In this document: positions 41,074 to 51,861 of the stretch, in pieces | Layout: each line of letters begins with the position of its first letter | Position numbering within the stretch: position 1 is the stretch's first letter | Assembly: GCF_002464935.1 (NCBI RefSeq) | Contig: NZ_NBYY01000009.1 | Span: 124,001-188,000 of the forward strand | From: Candidatus Enterovibrio escicola | GTDB taxonomy: Bacteria > Pseudomonadota > Gammaproteobacteria > Enterobacterales > Vibrionaceae | Length of the DNA stretch: 64,000 bases | Direction of reading: 5' to 3' | Made by a program: the position numbers and the translations under genes | Notes under the pieces: model-generated | Told to the model about the DNA's origin: nothing | What the model saw: only the letters and a program-made list of their open reading frames with translations | Database searches by the model: none

Positions 41074-41754
41074 ATGATCTCACCCCCTACCTCTGAAGCC
41101 GAATTACTTAATCGCGCCTATAGCATTGCTGGTTTTACGTTAAATGAACTTGCCACACAAAACAACTTAATTTGCCCGCAGGATCTTTGCAGGGAAAAAG
41201 GCTGGGTTGGTATGTTATTAGAAAGATGCCTCGGCGCAATAGCAGGTAACAAACCAGAACAAGACTTTCAGAATATTGGTATTGAATTGAAATCCATCCC
41301 CATCAGTTATATGGGAAAACCGTTGGAAACCACATTTGTCTGTATTGCCCCTTTTATTAAGGTACAGGGACTCACTTGGGAGAACAGCCATATACGCAAT
41401 AAATTATCTAAAGTACTGTGGATTCCCGTCGAAGGAGAACGGGAAATACCTATCAGGGATAGACATGTCGGAACACCATTAATATGGCAACCTTCCGCTG
41501 AAGAAGAAGCCCAACTTAAGGTTGATTGGGAAGAGTTAATGGAATTTATCGTCTTGGGGAAAGTACATAAGATCAATGCACGACACGGTGAATACTTACA
41601 ATTAAGACCTAAAGCAGCAAATAGCAAAGAGCTAACTATAGCTTACGGTGACAGAGGTCAGCCAATAAAAACCCTGCCAAGGGCATTCTACTTACGTACA
41701 CAATTCACGGCTAGAATTCTCTCCCATTACTTTACGTTACCAGAAAATAAATAG
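41074..41754 (+). CDS. mutH: DNA mismatch repair endonuclease MutH
   Basis: MutH nicks the unmethylated strand at hemimethylated GATC sites during mismatch repair, activated by MutS and MutL. In the 226-residue product the catalytic set is Asp64, Glu71 and Lys73 in [15 protein letters not shown], with Glu50 in LLERCLGA. These align with E. coli Asp70, Glu77, Lys79 and Glu56 with a constant shift of six. AAAGGAAAT precedes the ATG. It implies Dam-directed repair is retained, although mutS, mutL and dam are outside the window. It is flanked by IS982 copies on both sides and is intact. Confidence 0.96.
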   Translation: MISPPTSEAELLNRAYSIAGFTLNELATQNNLICPQDLCREKGWVGMLLERCLGAIAGNKPEQDFQNIGIELKSIPISYMGKPLETTFVCIAPFIKVQGLTWENSHIRNKLSKVLWIPVEGEREIPIRDRHVGTPLIWQPSAEEEAQLKVDWEELMEFIVLGKVHKINARHGEYLQLRPKAANSKELTIAYGDRGQPIKTLPRAFYLRTQFTARILSHYFTLPENK

Positions 41755-41826
41755 ATTAAAAGAACCTGCATTTTCAAGTTGTTTTATTATAATCTTTGCC
41801 ATCAATAGGTGTTGTTTATTAAATCC

Positions 41827-42757
41827 ACCTCAGATCTGCATAAGCGCTTACTTATCAAACCTAATCATCTTGATGCTCAACTTCTTTGGTTGAAATTAAT
41901 ACGCGATGTGCCCCGTCAGCAAGTTGCCTATAAAGCTGATACAACTACAGTGCCGAGAATGCTCGCTTTAGGATATGTTTTTTAGTTGGTCAAAAACGGT
42001 TTCGATAATAAATCGTTTCCGGAGCATCAGGCGGTTCCAAAGTTTCATCACTTTGGGTTTCATATTCTTTTTCACACCCGTTATTAGTGTTACTCCCTCG
42101 TTTGCAAGTTCCCGCTCCAATGGAGCAGAGATATAACCTTTATCTCCGTATAAATACCCCCAAAGTGCGTCAACCATTTCCGATATAGACTTTCTGTTAT
42201 CCACGTTAGTCGTCAGTCACTTTGACTGAGATAATTCCACCTTGATCATGGATAATAAGGTATAAGCTGAAGCTGTAAAATCACACCATCGTTCCTTTTC
42301 TTCGCTTCGCGGTACCTTTATCTGAGAATGTGTAGGTTGTGACAAACCTGTAGCTTGGATGAATCAACAAAAGCAATCCCTAAGGGTGAGTAGGGCAAGA
42401 GTAAAGCGGAACCAGAACAGCTTGCATGAGCTTGAGCATTCTCGTGTAGCTGACTAATTCAGGAAATTCGTTGGTGAGATATCAGCAAACAAAGTGGATG
42501 TAATAAGTTTTAAAGTCTAGATATCCAGATTGATGGAAAGTTATCACTTCGCTAACTGAGAGGCGAAAAGGCTTGTTTCTTTGTTTGACACCGGAAGAAA
42601 TTAGCTGCTTTTCCCATGCAGGGAGGAAAGTCTGGCAGAAATCGACGAAAACAGCGTCTAAGTTATTCAGGCCAAAGTCCTTATGCAGGAAATGGTTTTT
42701 TTAAACGATCAGATCGCGACTTAGGCATTTACTTCATTTCTGATGCTCAGCTCAGGC
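41827..42757 (-). mobile_element. IS982 copy joined to an IS5-A relic
   Basis: It runs 931 bp from ACCTCAGATCTGCATAAG to GCTCAGGC. The minus strand keeps MDNRKSISEMVDALWGYLYG then DKGYISAPLERELANEGVTL and [20 protein letters not shown], intact over 78 codons (42204-41968) but broken upstream. The right flank TAATTA is the hot-spot site inside IS5-A; the left flank does not match it. Confidence 0.85.
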
Positions 42758-43659
42758 TAATTATGAAAAGTAAGTTTAGGGCTGAGAAACTGTTTATAGC
42801 GAAACATTACTATCATTGCTAATGAACGTTTGTGATAACCCATGTCCTTTTCCACTTCACCAGTTTGTCCTCTTTTAAAGCCCTTATAACTTCATTCCTA
42901 GGATCTCCTTCCTCCTAGGACCCTGCGTTGCTTCGAGGTAGAATACTGGGCGTTATTTCTTTGTTCTTCAGTACATGGTGAAATACTCTTGTGTCATAGG
43001 CTTCATCAGCACTGACTTCCTGTACCTTTCGTCTTAATGGGTTAAGAAATATAGGTAAAACCTCATTATCACCCACAGGAATTAGGCTAACTGCTGCAGC
43101 AATAACCGCATGAGTAGACACATCACGGTAATATGAAGTTTGCGCCAAATACGCCAATTATCCTTACCGTGTTTACGCGTTTTCCATTCACTTTCGTCGT
43201 ATACTTTTAGGCCTATGCATCAATAATGACGTGGGCGATAGCTCCTAGACTCGGCAAATGCTACTTAACTTTTACGGTCTTCTAATACTGACTAATACAA
43301 GTGTATGTAGGGAATTTTAGCTGGACATTCATCAACGCAAAAACTGAATTGAGAAAGCCTTCTAATCCAAGAAGTGGGAGTATTAAAAAATACCTTTTAC
43401 CATCAGTGTCGTTTCAATTGAATTATCCAAAAATATAAACCAACGGCTACGATAATCGTGCTGTTTTAGACAATGCCATGCCTTAATAGCAGTGACGTCT
43501 ATCCAACAAGTCACTGAACCAGAGTTGATTAATACTTGATTATATTGTTTCCAGTTGCTAATTTTGTGCTTGGCCTTTCCCATCATAACCTTCCTCTTAA
43601 CTCCAAGATGATCTGATCATAGGAATTGCAATTAGTTCAGATATTTGGAAAACAACACC
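42758..43659 (-). mobile_element. IS5-A copy, 3'-truncated at the IS982 hot spot
   Basis: The 5' end is at 43659 (AACAACACC). Minus-strand frames include MMGKAKHKISNWKQYNQVLI (43586-43383) and, lower, VSTHAVIAAAVSLIPVGDNE with LRRKVQEVSADEAYDTRVFH (43157-42915). The last 35 codons and the 3' end are gone, replaced by the IS982 at TAATTA. Many frameshifts are present. Confidence 0.82.
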
Positions 43660-43968
43660 TATATATGACTCCCTTGAAAGAACTCTCGCCGAAAAAAGGG
43701 TTACTATCATCACAAATACAAGGAAGAACAGGAAACCAAAGCTGATGAAGATTTGGGATCGTCTTCTGTTTAGAAAACGATTTATCATCGAGACAGTCTT
43801 TAATCAACTAAAAAATATATCCCAAATAGATCATTTTCGGTACCGAAGTGGAGTGAGCTTTATGGTTAACCTTAATTACTGGACTCATTTCTTATACGTT
43901 ATAACCAAAAAAACCTAGCCTTGAAATTACTCGGTTTGAAAAACCCACGCTTATACAGATCTGGATTA
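43660..43968 (+). mobile_element. Divergent IS982-family C-terminal fragment
   Basis: The plus strand reads TRKNRKPKLMKIWDRLLFRK then [20 protein letters not shown], clearly IS982 but less similar to the other copies than they are to one another. It ends with CAGATCTGGATT. A related fragment lies at 61423. Confidence 0.7.
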
Positions 43969-43974
43969 ATTAAA

Positions 43975-44760
43975 AATTATGGCATCAAAATAGATACCTG
44001 ATGTCACCGCGGTGATAATTGATTTACTTATGCCATATAAAAAGCATGTCCATACGATTACGACAGATAATGGGCACGAGTTAGCTCATCACGAAAAGAT
44101 GGCAAAAGCTTTGGATATTGAGATTGACTTTACCCACCCTTCATCATCCATAGAAATGAGGGACAAATAAAACACTAATGGGATTTTAAGACACTACGTA
44201 ATGAAGCGCTAGATTCCAAACAATTTTCACGACATATACTATCATCGCCTTGCATCAGCATAGGCTTTAGAAACCCACTCCAACGCTACGAACGGGCTAT
44301 AAAGTACGATGGGATGCCAAGTGAAAGTAGAAAGTACAATTTAACAGTTATAGATGGCATGACATTTCAGACGAGAAGACCGAGTTTGTTCAGTTCGCAA
44401 TTAACATTAACACTGTCGTCGGAACCTAGCACAAATCTTTTTTCTTATCTTAGTGGATAAAGCCAATAAACTCTGCTACATCAAAAAAATACCCAATAAG
44501 CAGGCAGGTACAGAGATCGTTAGTCATGAAGAGGTTGCTGAAATCAATGATACTGATTTCTATTTTGCCAGATCGTATCGGTCAAGTGATCGTGGATTGA
44601 ATGAACATTACAATGGTCTGATAAGGTACTTTTATCCAAGAGAACTGGTTTTAACGAGATCAATAATGAGAGAATGGTCAAAATAGAATACCCGTATATT
44701 TCAGATGACAGATGGCGAAGGAAAAGACTTAAGAATGGTTACAGATGAATAGCTTACCTT
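43975..44760 (+). mobile_element. IS30-family mosaic relic
   Basis: Three IS30 pieces follow one another: a central catalytic part (VIIDLLMPYKKHVHTITTDN, then GHELAHHEKMAKALDIEIDF), an N-terminal/middle part near 44200-44330 that resembles 1714-1850, and a C-terminal part at 44453-44690 (MDKANKLCYIKKIPNKQAGT; FARSYRSSDRGLNEHYNGLI). The order is scrambled relative to a normal element, so at least two copies recombined. None is functional. Confidence 0.7.
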
Positions 44761-44829
44761 CTCTCAATCAAGGGTCAATCATAGCCGTAATAAACGTTTT
44801 ACTATAGGTAGTTCCCGTTATTTTTAGAA

Positions 44830-44846
44830 AAATTGCATAGCAATTT
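44830..44846 (-). terminator. Possible terminator behind the PACE-type gene
   Basis: AAATTGC and GCAATTT pair around ATA, and the minus strand then runs into TTTTTCT. It lies about 60 bp after the stop at 44906. The stem is short and AT-rich. Confidence 0.3.
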
Positions 44847-44905
44847 GATTAAAATCATCGCATTCCAAACTGGAATTTAGATGTAACCGACTGCCGTCAG
44901 TTTCT

Positions 44906-45349
44906 TTATTGTTTGGTTTCATGTTTGGTTTCATGTTTGAAATCTACAGGAAATAATTTGTCGTAAGCAACGTTATAGAAGTAGGCATAAAACAAATAGA
45001 ACACCACTAGCACGATATCCATCAAGAATGCTTGCCAATATTTAATGTTCAACCACCATGCCATTACTGGGATAGTTATCCATAAAAGTCCTAATTCAAA
45101 TAATATAGCATGTAATATCCGATGTTTTTGTTGTTTATTTGTGGTACCCACCCACTTCAGCATGACCTTATCGAACCAAATATTATAAATATAGTTCCAA
45201 CCTGTTGTCATCAGTGAAAACGCTATACCAAGTACACCTATATGAGAAACATCAAAACCACATAGGCATATGATCCCAAGGATCAAGATCAATCCAATTA
45301 TTTCGAATGCTACAGCACTTTTAATACGATCTACGGTGGTTTTCATCAT
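44906..45349 (-). CDS. PACE-family (AceI-like) efflux transporter
   Basis: I start the protein at ATG 45349 (or the adjoining ATG at 45346), because GGAG (45355-45358) is 5-8 nt upstream; an in-frame ATG at 45382 would add 11 residues without such a site. The product of about 147 residues has four membrane segments and the paired bacterial transmembrane motifs RIKSAVAFEIIGLILILG and NYIYNIWFDKVMLKWVG, then FELGLLWITIPVMAWWL and YAYFYNVAYDKLFP. These are hallmarks of proteobacterial antimicrobial compound efflux proteins, which export biocides such as chlorhexidine and may have native polyamine-like substrates. The tail has a small duplication (KHETKHETKQ). It is an isolated intact gene among IS relics. 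Confidence 0.85.
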   Translation of the reverse strand: MMKTTVDRIKSAVAFEIIGLILILGIICLCGFDVSHIGVLGIAFSLMTTGWNYIYNIWFDKVMLKWVGTTNKQQKHRILHAILFELGLLWITIPVMAWWLNIKYWQAFLMDIVLVVFYLFYAYFYNVAYDKLFPVDFKHETKHETKQ

Positions 45350-45647
45350 TATTTCTCCAGTTGATAGCGTATCTATATCCACAATTGAAGACTGAAAAGG
45401 TTATGTCCTATTTATAAATAGGATAGGTAAATAGAACATCAGTATGATGTGTTCATTATTTAATCACTGAGGAAAGTCCTGTCAGTAATACTCGTTCTAA
45501 AGATGCAGTGCTTTGATTTCAGCAGAACGTTTATTTTAGTCGACTCTATTTTCCACATATTTAAGGCCAGATGCTTCAAACTAGCCAAGATTGCTGCAGT
45601 ATTTTCGTGATAAGTCTGGTATCAACGCTATTGAGCTAATGTAATAA

Positions 45648-46330
45648 GCCTGAACTTTGTATAAGAAATAAACTAAATGTACAAGTAGCGATCTGATCGC
45701 TTGACTTAAATCATCAGTCTGAAAAGGACTTTATCATGAATAATTCAGACGCTATTTTTACCGATATCAACGATTTTATTAGGTTTTACTTCCTCCTTGG
45801 GGGAAACAGCGGATTGCAAGTTTCAAAGCAATGAATAAACCTTTTTACCTTCCAATCAGTGAAGTCATAACGATTATTGTATCTTTTCGTCAATCTATCT
45901 TTCCTGATTTTAAAACGGACTACACTCACTTTATCTGCCATCATATAATAGTAAAATCCCATGATGTGGTAAACTCTACGCGGATGCTTACGTTAATGAA
46001 AAGTGCTCTGGTTCCCCTTTTTTCTTATCTGACTCACCGACAGGCAAAACCTACGGGCAACACGTTCGTTGATTCTGCCAAGCTACAGATCTATCACAAT
46101 TTAAGTATTCCACGGCATTGCAGGTTTGGCTAAACAAGGTTTGGGAACGATAGGATGGTTTTATAGCTTTAAACTTCACCTTATCATCAATTACTAAATT
46201 GGTATTTTTTCGGTAAAGGTAACAACAACCAATATTAATGACAGAAAACCCATGCCAGATATGGCCGATAATTTCTGGAGATCAATCTATGTGGAAACAA
46301 AGAAATAGACCAAGCAACTTGAATATGCTC
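45648..46330 (+). mobile_element. Divergent IS982-family relic
   Basis: The left end is GCCTGAACTTTGTATAAG. The plus strand starts MNNSDAIFTDINDFIRFYFL and later gives SYLTHRQAKPTGNTFVDSAK and KQGLGTIGWFYSFKLHLIIN across frames with many stops. It is more diverged than the common IS982 copies. The C-terminal half is missing. Confidence 0.7.
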
Positions 46331-46386
46331 GATTTTAAAAGTCATTAGTGCATCCAATTTTAGGCGAATTTACATAGAAATAATCA

Positions 46387-46503
46387 ACCTCAGATCTACA
46401 TAAATTGGCAGAGCTGAAGTCTAGTAAGAAGGAAAGAGCGCTGTTCCATTGACGAGATGTTTTATCAGCATGTGAATTATACCAATTTATTTTGATCTAG
46501 CTA
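46387..46503 (+). mobile_element. IS982 end plus IS630 C-terminal fragment
   Basis: ACCTCAGATCTACATAA (46387-46403) is an IS982 right end. It is followed by about 98 bp nearly identical to the inverse of 37361-37460, the C-terminus and end of the IS630 relic (AGGAAAGAGCGCTGTTCC, then TTTATTTTGATCTAGC). Confidence 0.75.
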
Positions 46504-46548
46504 TAGCATCCAAGAGGAATCTCGGATACCAGCATTGTTCATAGCAAG

Positions 46549-46752
46549 TTAAATAATTTGCTCTGTTTTCCGCCTGATAAGCCATGTGTGTATATCCAAG
46601 CTAGAAGCATCGGCTACATGCCTAGCAACGATAACGGTGGTATCTATCACCGCCGATACCCTGTTTTTTAACCGTTTTTGTGTGCTGGCAAAACGATATT
46701 TAACATCATAGATAACTATAATGATCACCATGCAAAGGTAGATATATGACAC
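46549..46752 (-). other. Unidentified repeated fragment
   Basis: An open frame of 67 codons reads VSAVIDTTVIVARHVADASS and IHTWLIRRKTEQII. Part of its DNA (near 46630-46670) resembles 21479-21512, so it belongs to a repeat, probably another transposable element. I could not name the family. From 46753 to 47018, upstream of recJ, no gene is seen. Confidence 0.35.
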
Positions 46753-47018
46753 GCAGGAAAACCCATTAAATAGATGATTAGTTTATAAACTAGAATCGAT
46801 GTTCGTTTCCGATTATTATGTCTATAATAACAGACTAAAGTTCTTGTTTGTCTAATTATCTCGCGATACTTACACCTTGTATTTTTGGCTCTAACTCTGG
46901 AATGAAAGCTTTTTACACGACCGCTGTTTGATTTTTAGATGCTTAGATTTTTATAAACTGAGTCCTGTAAACGCCCGTTTTATGGGCTTATTTTCCTCTT
47001 AATACAGGTCTAGTTCTC

Positions 47019-48746
47019 ATGAACAAAATTAAACGTCGCCAACCTACTCCTAATTCTGTGTTTCCTGATTCAATCCCACTCTTGCTTCAACGCATTTATT
47101 CTAACCGTGGGGTAACAAACGTAGGTGAATTGGAGCTCGGTGCCAAAGGGCTTCACAGCTACAAAACACTGCATGGCATCGAACGTGCTGTATCTTTGAT
47201 TGCCTTGGCTATTACTGAAGATCGAAGGATCATTATTGTAGGAGATTTTGATGCGGATGGTGCAACAAGTTCTGCGCTCTCAGTGAGAGCATTGCACATG
47301 ATGGGATATCATAACGTGGACTATTTGGTTCCAAATCGTTTTGAAGATGGTTATGGGTTAAGCCCTAAACTGGTAGAAAAAGCTGCAATCAAAGGCGCAG
47401 AACTTATTATGACAGTCGATAATGGCGTGTCTGCGATTGAAGGCGTAGCGGCGGCAAAAGCTAGGGGTATTAAGGTGGTCGTGACTGATCATCATCTTCC
47501 TGGGTATGTACTCCCTGATGTGGATGCCATAGTAAACCCAAACCTTAGTGAGTGTAGATTCCCGTCTAAATCCCTGGCAGGGGTGGGAGTTGCCTTTTAT
47601 TTGATGCTAGCATTACGTGCTTATCTACGTGACATCGACTGGTTTTCCGATAAAGGCTTTATAGAACCCAACCTTGCTGAATTGCTCGATCTTGTTGCAT
47701 TAGGAACCGTAGCCGATGTGGTAGTTTTAGATACTAACAACCGTATTTTAGTACACCAAGGTTTGATGCGTATCCGAGCAGGTAAATGTCGACCTGGTAT
47801 TCAAGCGCTGATTGAAGTAGCAAACCGCAACATGACAACGCTGGTTGCGAGTGACTTTGGCTTTTCGTTGGGACCAAGACTTAATGCAGCGGGTCGCTTG
47901 GATGACATGTCCTTTGGTGTGGAGTTACTATTATCTGAAGATTTATCAGTAGCTCGCCAAATGGCGAGTAAATTAGATGCTTTAAATCAAACACGTAAAA
48001 TAATTGAACAAATCATGATAGGAGAAGCAATGGCGATTTGTGAACGCCTACAATGGGGTGAACAATCACATCTACCAAGTGCCCTTGCATTGTATCAACG
48101 TGAATGGCACCAAGGCGTGATTGGTATTGTCGCTTCTCGTATCAAAGATAAGTTCCATCGTCCGGTAATCGTATTCACGGATGATGAGAAAGGTATGATT
48201 AAAGGATCAGCCCGTTCAGTCTCAGGTTTGCATATTCGTGATACACTAAATCTCATTGATACCCAACATCCAGGGTTAATTAAGAAATTTGGTGGCCATG
48301 CAATGGCTGCGGGGTTAACCCTTGATAAAGTCGATTTTGAGTATTTTTCTCGTTTACTTGATGAAGCAGTACAAAATGTGATTACTGAAGATGAGTTGAA
48401 AGGTATATACCTTACTGACGGAGAATTGCTCCCAACAGAGATTTCTCTAGATATCGCAGAAGTATTACGCGCTCGTGATCCGTGGGGGAAGGGTTTTCCA
48501 GAACCCTTGTTCGATGGAAAATTTAAAATAATACACCAAAAACTGGTGGGTAGGAAACACCTCAAAATGAGGCTTAAACCTTTGATGGGTCGGCAAATAG
48601 TCGACGGTATAGCTTTCAACGTTGATTCACATAGTTGGCCAAATCCATCAGCTCAATTGGTGGAACTAGTATATCGCCTAGGTGTAAATGAATTTTGCGG
48701 TAACCGAAATGTTCAATTGATGGTTGAACATATGAGCGTGATATAA
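47019..48746 (+). CDS. recJ: Single-stranded-DNA exonuclease RecJ
   Basis: RecJ degrades single-stranded DNA 5' to 3' in recombination, base-excision and mismatch repair. The 575-residue protein has the DHH-family metal motifs: VGDFDADGATSSALSVRAL near residue 75, TVDNGVSAIEG, and VTDHHLPGYVLPDVDAIVNP around 155. The DHHA1 part follows with SARSVSGLHIRDTLNLI and KFGGHAMAAGLTL. Length equals E. coli (577). It leads the conserved recJ-prfB-lysS order. In E. coli dsbC lies upstream; here there is only IS debris. It is intact. Confidence 0.97.
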   Translation: MNKIKRRQPTPNSVFPDSIPLLLQRIYSNRGVTNVGELELGAKGLHSYKTLHGIERAVSLIALAITEDRRIIIVGDFDADGATSSALSVRALHMMGYHNVDYLVPNRFEDGYGLSPKLVEKAAIKGAELIMTVDNGVSAIEGVAAAKARGIKVVVTDHHLPGYVLPDVDAIVNPNLSECRFPSKSLAGVGVAFYLMLALRAYLRDIDWFSDKGFIEPNLAELLDLVALGTVADVVVLDTNNRILVHQGLMRIRAGKCRPGIQALIEVANRNMTTLVASDFGFSLGPRLNAAGRLDDMSFGVELLLSEDLSVARQMASKLDALNQTRKIIEQIMIGEAMAICERLQWGEQSHLPSALALYQREWHQGVIGIVASRIKDKFHRPVIVFTDDEKGMIKGSARSVSGLHIRDTLNLIDTQHPGLIKKFGGHAMAAGLTLDKVDFEYFSRLLDEAVQNVITEDELKGIYLTDGELLPTEISLDIAEVLRARDPWGKGFPEPLFDGKFKIIHQKLVGRKHLKMRLKPLMGRQIVDGIAFNVDSHSWPNPSAQLVELVYRLGVNEFCGNRNVQLMVEHMSVI

Positions 48747-49014
48747 CTAGTTCAAATTTTAGGTGTGAGAAACAAAAGAATGAAGCAGGTAGAGAATGTA
48801 GAAACAGTTCAACTGTCTATTATGGAACTGCTTGTGTTTTTCCTAGAGTTTCGGACTAGTTGCAATTTTTCCAAAAATTTCTTTCTAGGAAATTAAACCT
48901 ATCCGATCTATGGCCATAAATCTTTCCTGTTTGATCTCTATCAAACTCTATTTATTATGGTAGAGATTCGATAGAATTAGAGAATCAAGACTAATTATAA
49001 CTGCAAAAGTGACC
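48747..49014. other. recJ-prfB intergenic region
   Basis: No gene is seen in 268 bp. A prfB promoter may lie here, because the spacing is large for simple read-through from recJ. No strong terminator is visible. Confidence 0.45.
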
Positions 49015-50113
49015 ATGTTTGAAATCAATCCGATTAGAAATCGCCTCTTAAACATTACGGAACGTACCAATGTCCTTAGGGGGTTTCTTTGACTATGAAT
49101 CAAAAAAAGAGCGTCTAGACGAAGTTGATGTCGAACTGGAACAACCTAATGTGTGGAACACTCCTGAATGTGCAAAAGCCTTAGGCCGTGAGCGTGCATC
49201 GCTTGAATATGTGGTAAAAACTATCGTTTATCTGGAAAAAGGTGGCGAATACATCTGTGAATTACTGGAACTGGCAATTGAAGAAAACGATCAAAATACC
49301 TTTGATGAAATTGAACCTGAACTACGTAAGTTAGAATCTAGGCTCGAAAAGCTTGAATTCCGGCGTATGTTTCCAGGTGATCATGATAGTGTCGACTGCT
49401 ATATAGATCTGCAGGCAGGTTCGGGCGGTACGGAAGCACAGGATTGGACATCGATAATGTTACGCATGTATCTGCGTTGGGCTTATTCGAAGGGCTTTAC
49501 ATCGGAAGTAATTGAAGTATCAGTGGGCGATGTAGCCGGATTGAAATCAGCGACTGTTCGTATCAGTGGGGAATTCGCATATGGCTGGTTGCGTACTGAA
49601 ACGGGCGTTCACCGTTTGGTACGTAAATCTCCATTTGATTCTGGGCGTCGTCGCCATACTTCGTTTGCGTCGGCATTTATCTATCCGGAAGTGGATGATA
49701 ATATTATTATCGATATCAATTCCTCTGATCTGCGTATTGACGTTTACAGGGCTTCAGGCGCGGGTGGTCAACATGTTAATACTACCGAATCAGCGGTTCG
49801 TATTACGCACGTACCAACCAACACTGTGGTACAGTGCCAAAATGATCGTAGCCAACACAAAAATAAAGACCAAGCGATGAAACAACTTCGGGCAAAACTA
49901 TTTGAGCTGGAAACACACAGACAAAACGCGGAAAAACAAATGAGCGAAGATGCCAAGTCTGATATTGGTTGGGGTAGACAGATCCGTTCTTACGTTCTGG
50001 ATGACTCGCGAATTAAGGATCTACGTACTGGCATTGAAAATCGTAATATTCAAGCGGTACTTGACGGTGATCTCGACAAGTTCATTGAAGCCAGCCTGAA
50101 ATCAGGGTTGTAA
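49015..50113 (+). CDS. prfB: Peptide chain release factor 2, with programmed +1 frameshift
   Basis: RF2 ends translation at UGA and UAA. The gene starts at ATG 49015 and reads [20 protein letters not shown] then LRGFL to an in-frame TGA at codon 26 (49090-49092). A +1 shift on CTT TGA C continues as [14 protein letters not shown] to 50113, making 365 residues, the length of E. coli RF2. The GGQ catalytic motif is in [20 protein letters not shown], and the stop-reading SPF is in [17 protein letters not shown]. The frame after the shift alone would begin at 49070. It lies 26 nt before lysS. Confidence 0.97.
49076..49093 (+). promoter_or_regulatory. RF2 autoregulatory +1 frameshift site
   Basis: A Shine-Dalgarno-like AGGGGG (49078-49083) sits three bases before the slippery CTT followed by TGA C (49087-49093). 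This spacing is the one used in E. coli prfB. Low RF2 lets ribosomes pause at UGA and slip forward, so RF2 controls its own synthesis. The site is fully preserved. Confidence 0.93.
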
Positions 50114-50139
50114 TTTTTAAGTTAATTTGAAGGGTTACT

Positions 50140-51648
50140 ATGGATGAGCAATCCCAAGACGACAACAAACTGATTGCGGAGCGTCGCGGAAAACTAAACC
50201 ACATTCGTCTCTCCTGCAAAGCAAATGGGCACCCGAACGATTTTCGTCGTGAGCACAAAGCAGAAGATCTTCTGGTTAAATTTGGCAAAAAGAGCAAAGA
50301 AGAGCTAGAAACACTTAAATATACAGTGACTGTTGCTGGTCGTATTAGGGTTAAACGTGGTCCTTTCTTTGTTCTACAAGATGTGAGTGGACATATTCAA
50401 ACATATGCATCGAAAGACGTTCAGAAAGATCTAAAAGAAAAATACCACGGTCTAGACATTGGTGACATCATCGGTGTGAGAGGTACTCTGCACAAATCTA
50501 GCAAGAGTGATCTGTATGTGAATATGGAAGAATACCAGTTACTAACGAAGTCACTGCGTCCTCTACCAGAGAAATATCATGGATTATCGGACCAGGAGCA
50601 ACGGTGCCGTCAACGTTATGTTGATCTGATCGTAAATGAAGATTCTCGTAATGTGTTTATTGTGCGTTCGAAAGTGGTACAGGCAATTCGTAACTTCATG
50701 ACCGATAGAGATTTCATGGAGGTGGAAACTCCGATGATGCATAATATCCCTGGTGGTGCGTTAGCCCGTCCATTTGTTACCCAGCACAATGCTCTCGATC
50801 AAGAAATGTATCTGCGTATTGCACCTGAGTTGTACCTGAAGCGTCTAGTTGTGGGTGGTTTTGAACGTGTATTCGAGATTAATCGTAGCTTCCGTAACGA
50901 AGGTCTGTCTACGCGTCACAATCCAGAGTTTACTATGATGGAATTCTATATGGCGTATGCAGATTACAATGATCTGATGGATTTAACCGAAGAAATGTTA
51001 AATACCATAGCAACCGATGTGTTAGGATCTCCCATTATAACTCACGGTGATATAGAAGTAAATTTTAGTAATCCATATGTTCGTATGAGCATGCTAGATG
51101 CGATTAAACACTACAATCCAGATAACATGCTTATTCAAACACTAACGTATGAAGGCGTTCAGGATCGTGATCTGCTGGAGAGTATCGCAAGTGGTCTAGG
51201 TTTTCACGTTAAAAAGTTCTGGAACTGTGGTCAATTACTAGAAGAAATATTCGGTAAAACCGTAGAATCTAAACTGATCCAGCCCACCTTCATCACTGAA
51301 TATCCCACTGAAATATCACCATTGGCTCGTCGTAATGACAAGAATGCACTCATCACAGACCGCTTCGAATTATTTGTTGGGGGTCGTGAAGTTGCTAACG
51401 GTTTCTCTGAGTTAAATGACGCAGAAGACCAAGATTATCGTTTTAAAAGACAAGTTAACGCAAAAGAGTCCGGTGATGACGAAGCGATGTTCTACGATGG
51501 AGATTATATAAATGCATTAGAACATGGCTTACCACCAACAGCAGGTCAAGGTATTGGTATTGATCGTTTAGTGATGTTGTTCACAAATACCCACACCATT
51601 CGTGATGTAATTCTGTTTCCCTCTATGCGTCTTCAAAATAGAATATAA
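50140..51648 (+). CDS. lysS: Lysyl-tRNA synthetase, class II
   Basis: The 502-residue enzyme charges tRNA-Lys. The N-terminal OB fold binds the anticodon ([20 protein letters not shown]). The class II core has motif 1 around [15 protein letters not shown], motif 2 [20 protein letters not shown], and motif 3 [15 protein letters not shown]. Length is as in E. coli (505). An AAGGG site precedes the ATG, 26 nt after prfB, so the two are probably co-transcribed. No paralogue is in the window. Confidence 0.98.
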   Translation: MDEQSQDDNKLIAERRGKLNHIRLSCKANGHPNDFRREHKAEDLLVKFGKKSKEELETLKYTVTVAGRIRVKRGPFFVLQDVSGHIQTYASKDVQKDLKEKYHGLDIGDIIGVRGTLHKSSKSDLYVNMEEYQLLTKSLRPLPEKYHGLSDQEQRCRQRYVDLIVNEDSRNVFIVRSKVVQAIRNFMTDRDFMEVETPMMHNIPGGALARPFVTQHNALDQEMYLRIAPELYLKRLVVGGFERVFEINRSFRNEGLSTRHNPEFTMMEFYMAYADYNDLMDLTEEMLNTIATDVLGSPIITHGDIEVNFSNPYVRMSMLDAIKHYNPDNMLIQTLTYEGVQDRDLLESIASGLGFHVKKFWNCGQLLEEIFGKTVESKLIQPTFITEYPTEISPLARRNDKNALITDRFELFVGGREVANGFSELNDAEDQDYRFKRQVNAKESGDDEAMFYDGDYINALEHGLPPTAGQGIGIDRLVMLFTNTHTIRDVILFPSMRLQNRI

Positions 51649-51861
51649 TTGTCTTCTTCACCTTGAAAAATAGCGAAACAAAGAATCCCGTTTATTTATC
51701 TCATGTCCTCTCGTGTGATTCATGATCTTTCGCTACATGAAAGATGTTGGTGAATGTTCACTATTTGAAAGCTTTCTAACGTTTCTATGCCACTTGTTCT
51801 AGCATGAATTCAGATAATAACTGCGATACTTATCGTATAACGTAAAAGAGAACGTTAACTA

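Noticed and set aside
48095-48619. 174-codon minus-strand frame
   Set aside because: Shadow of recJ.
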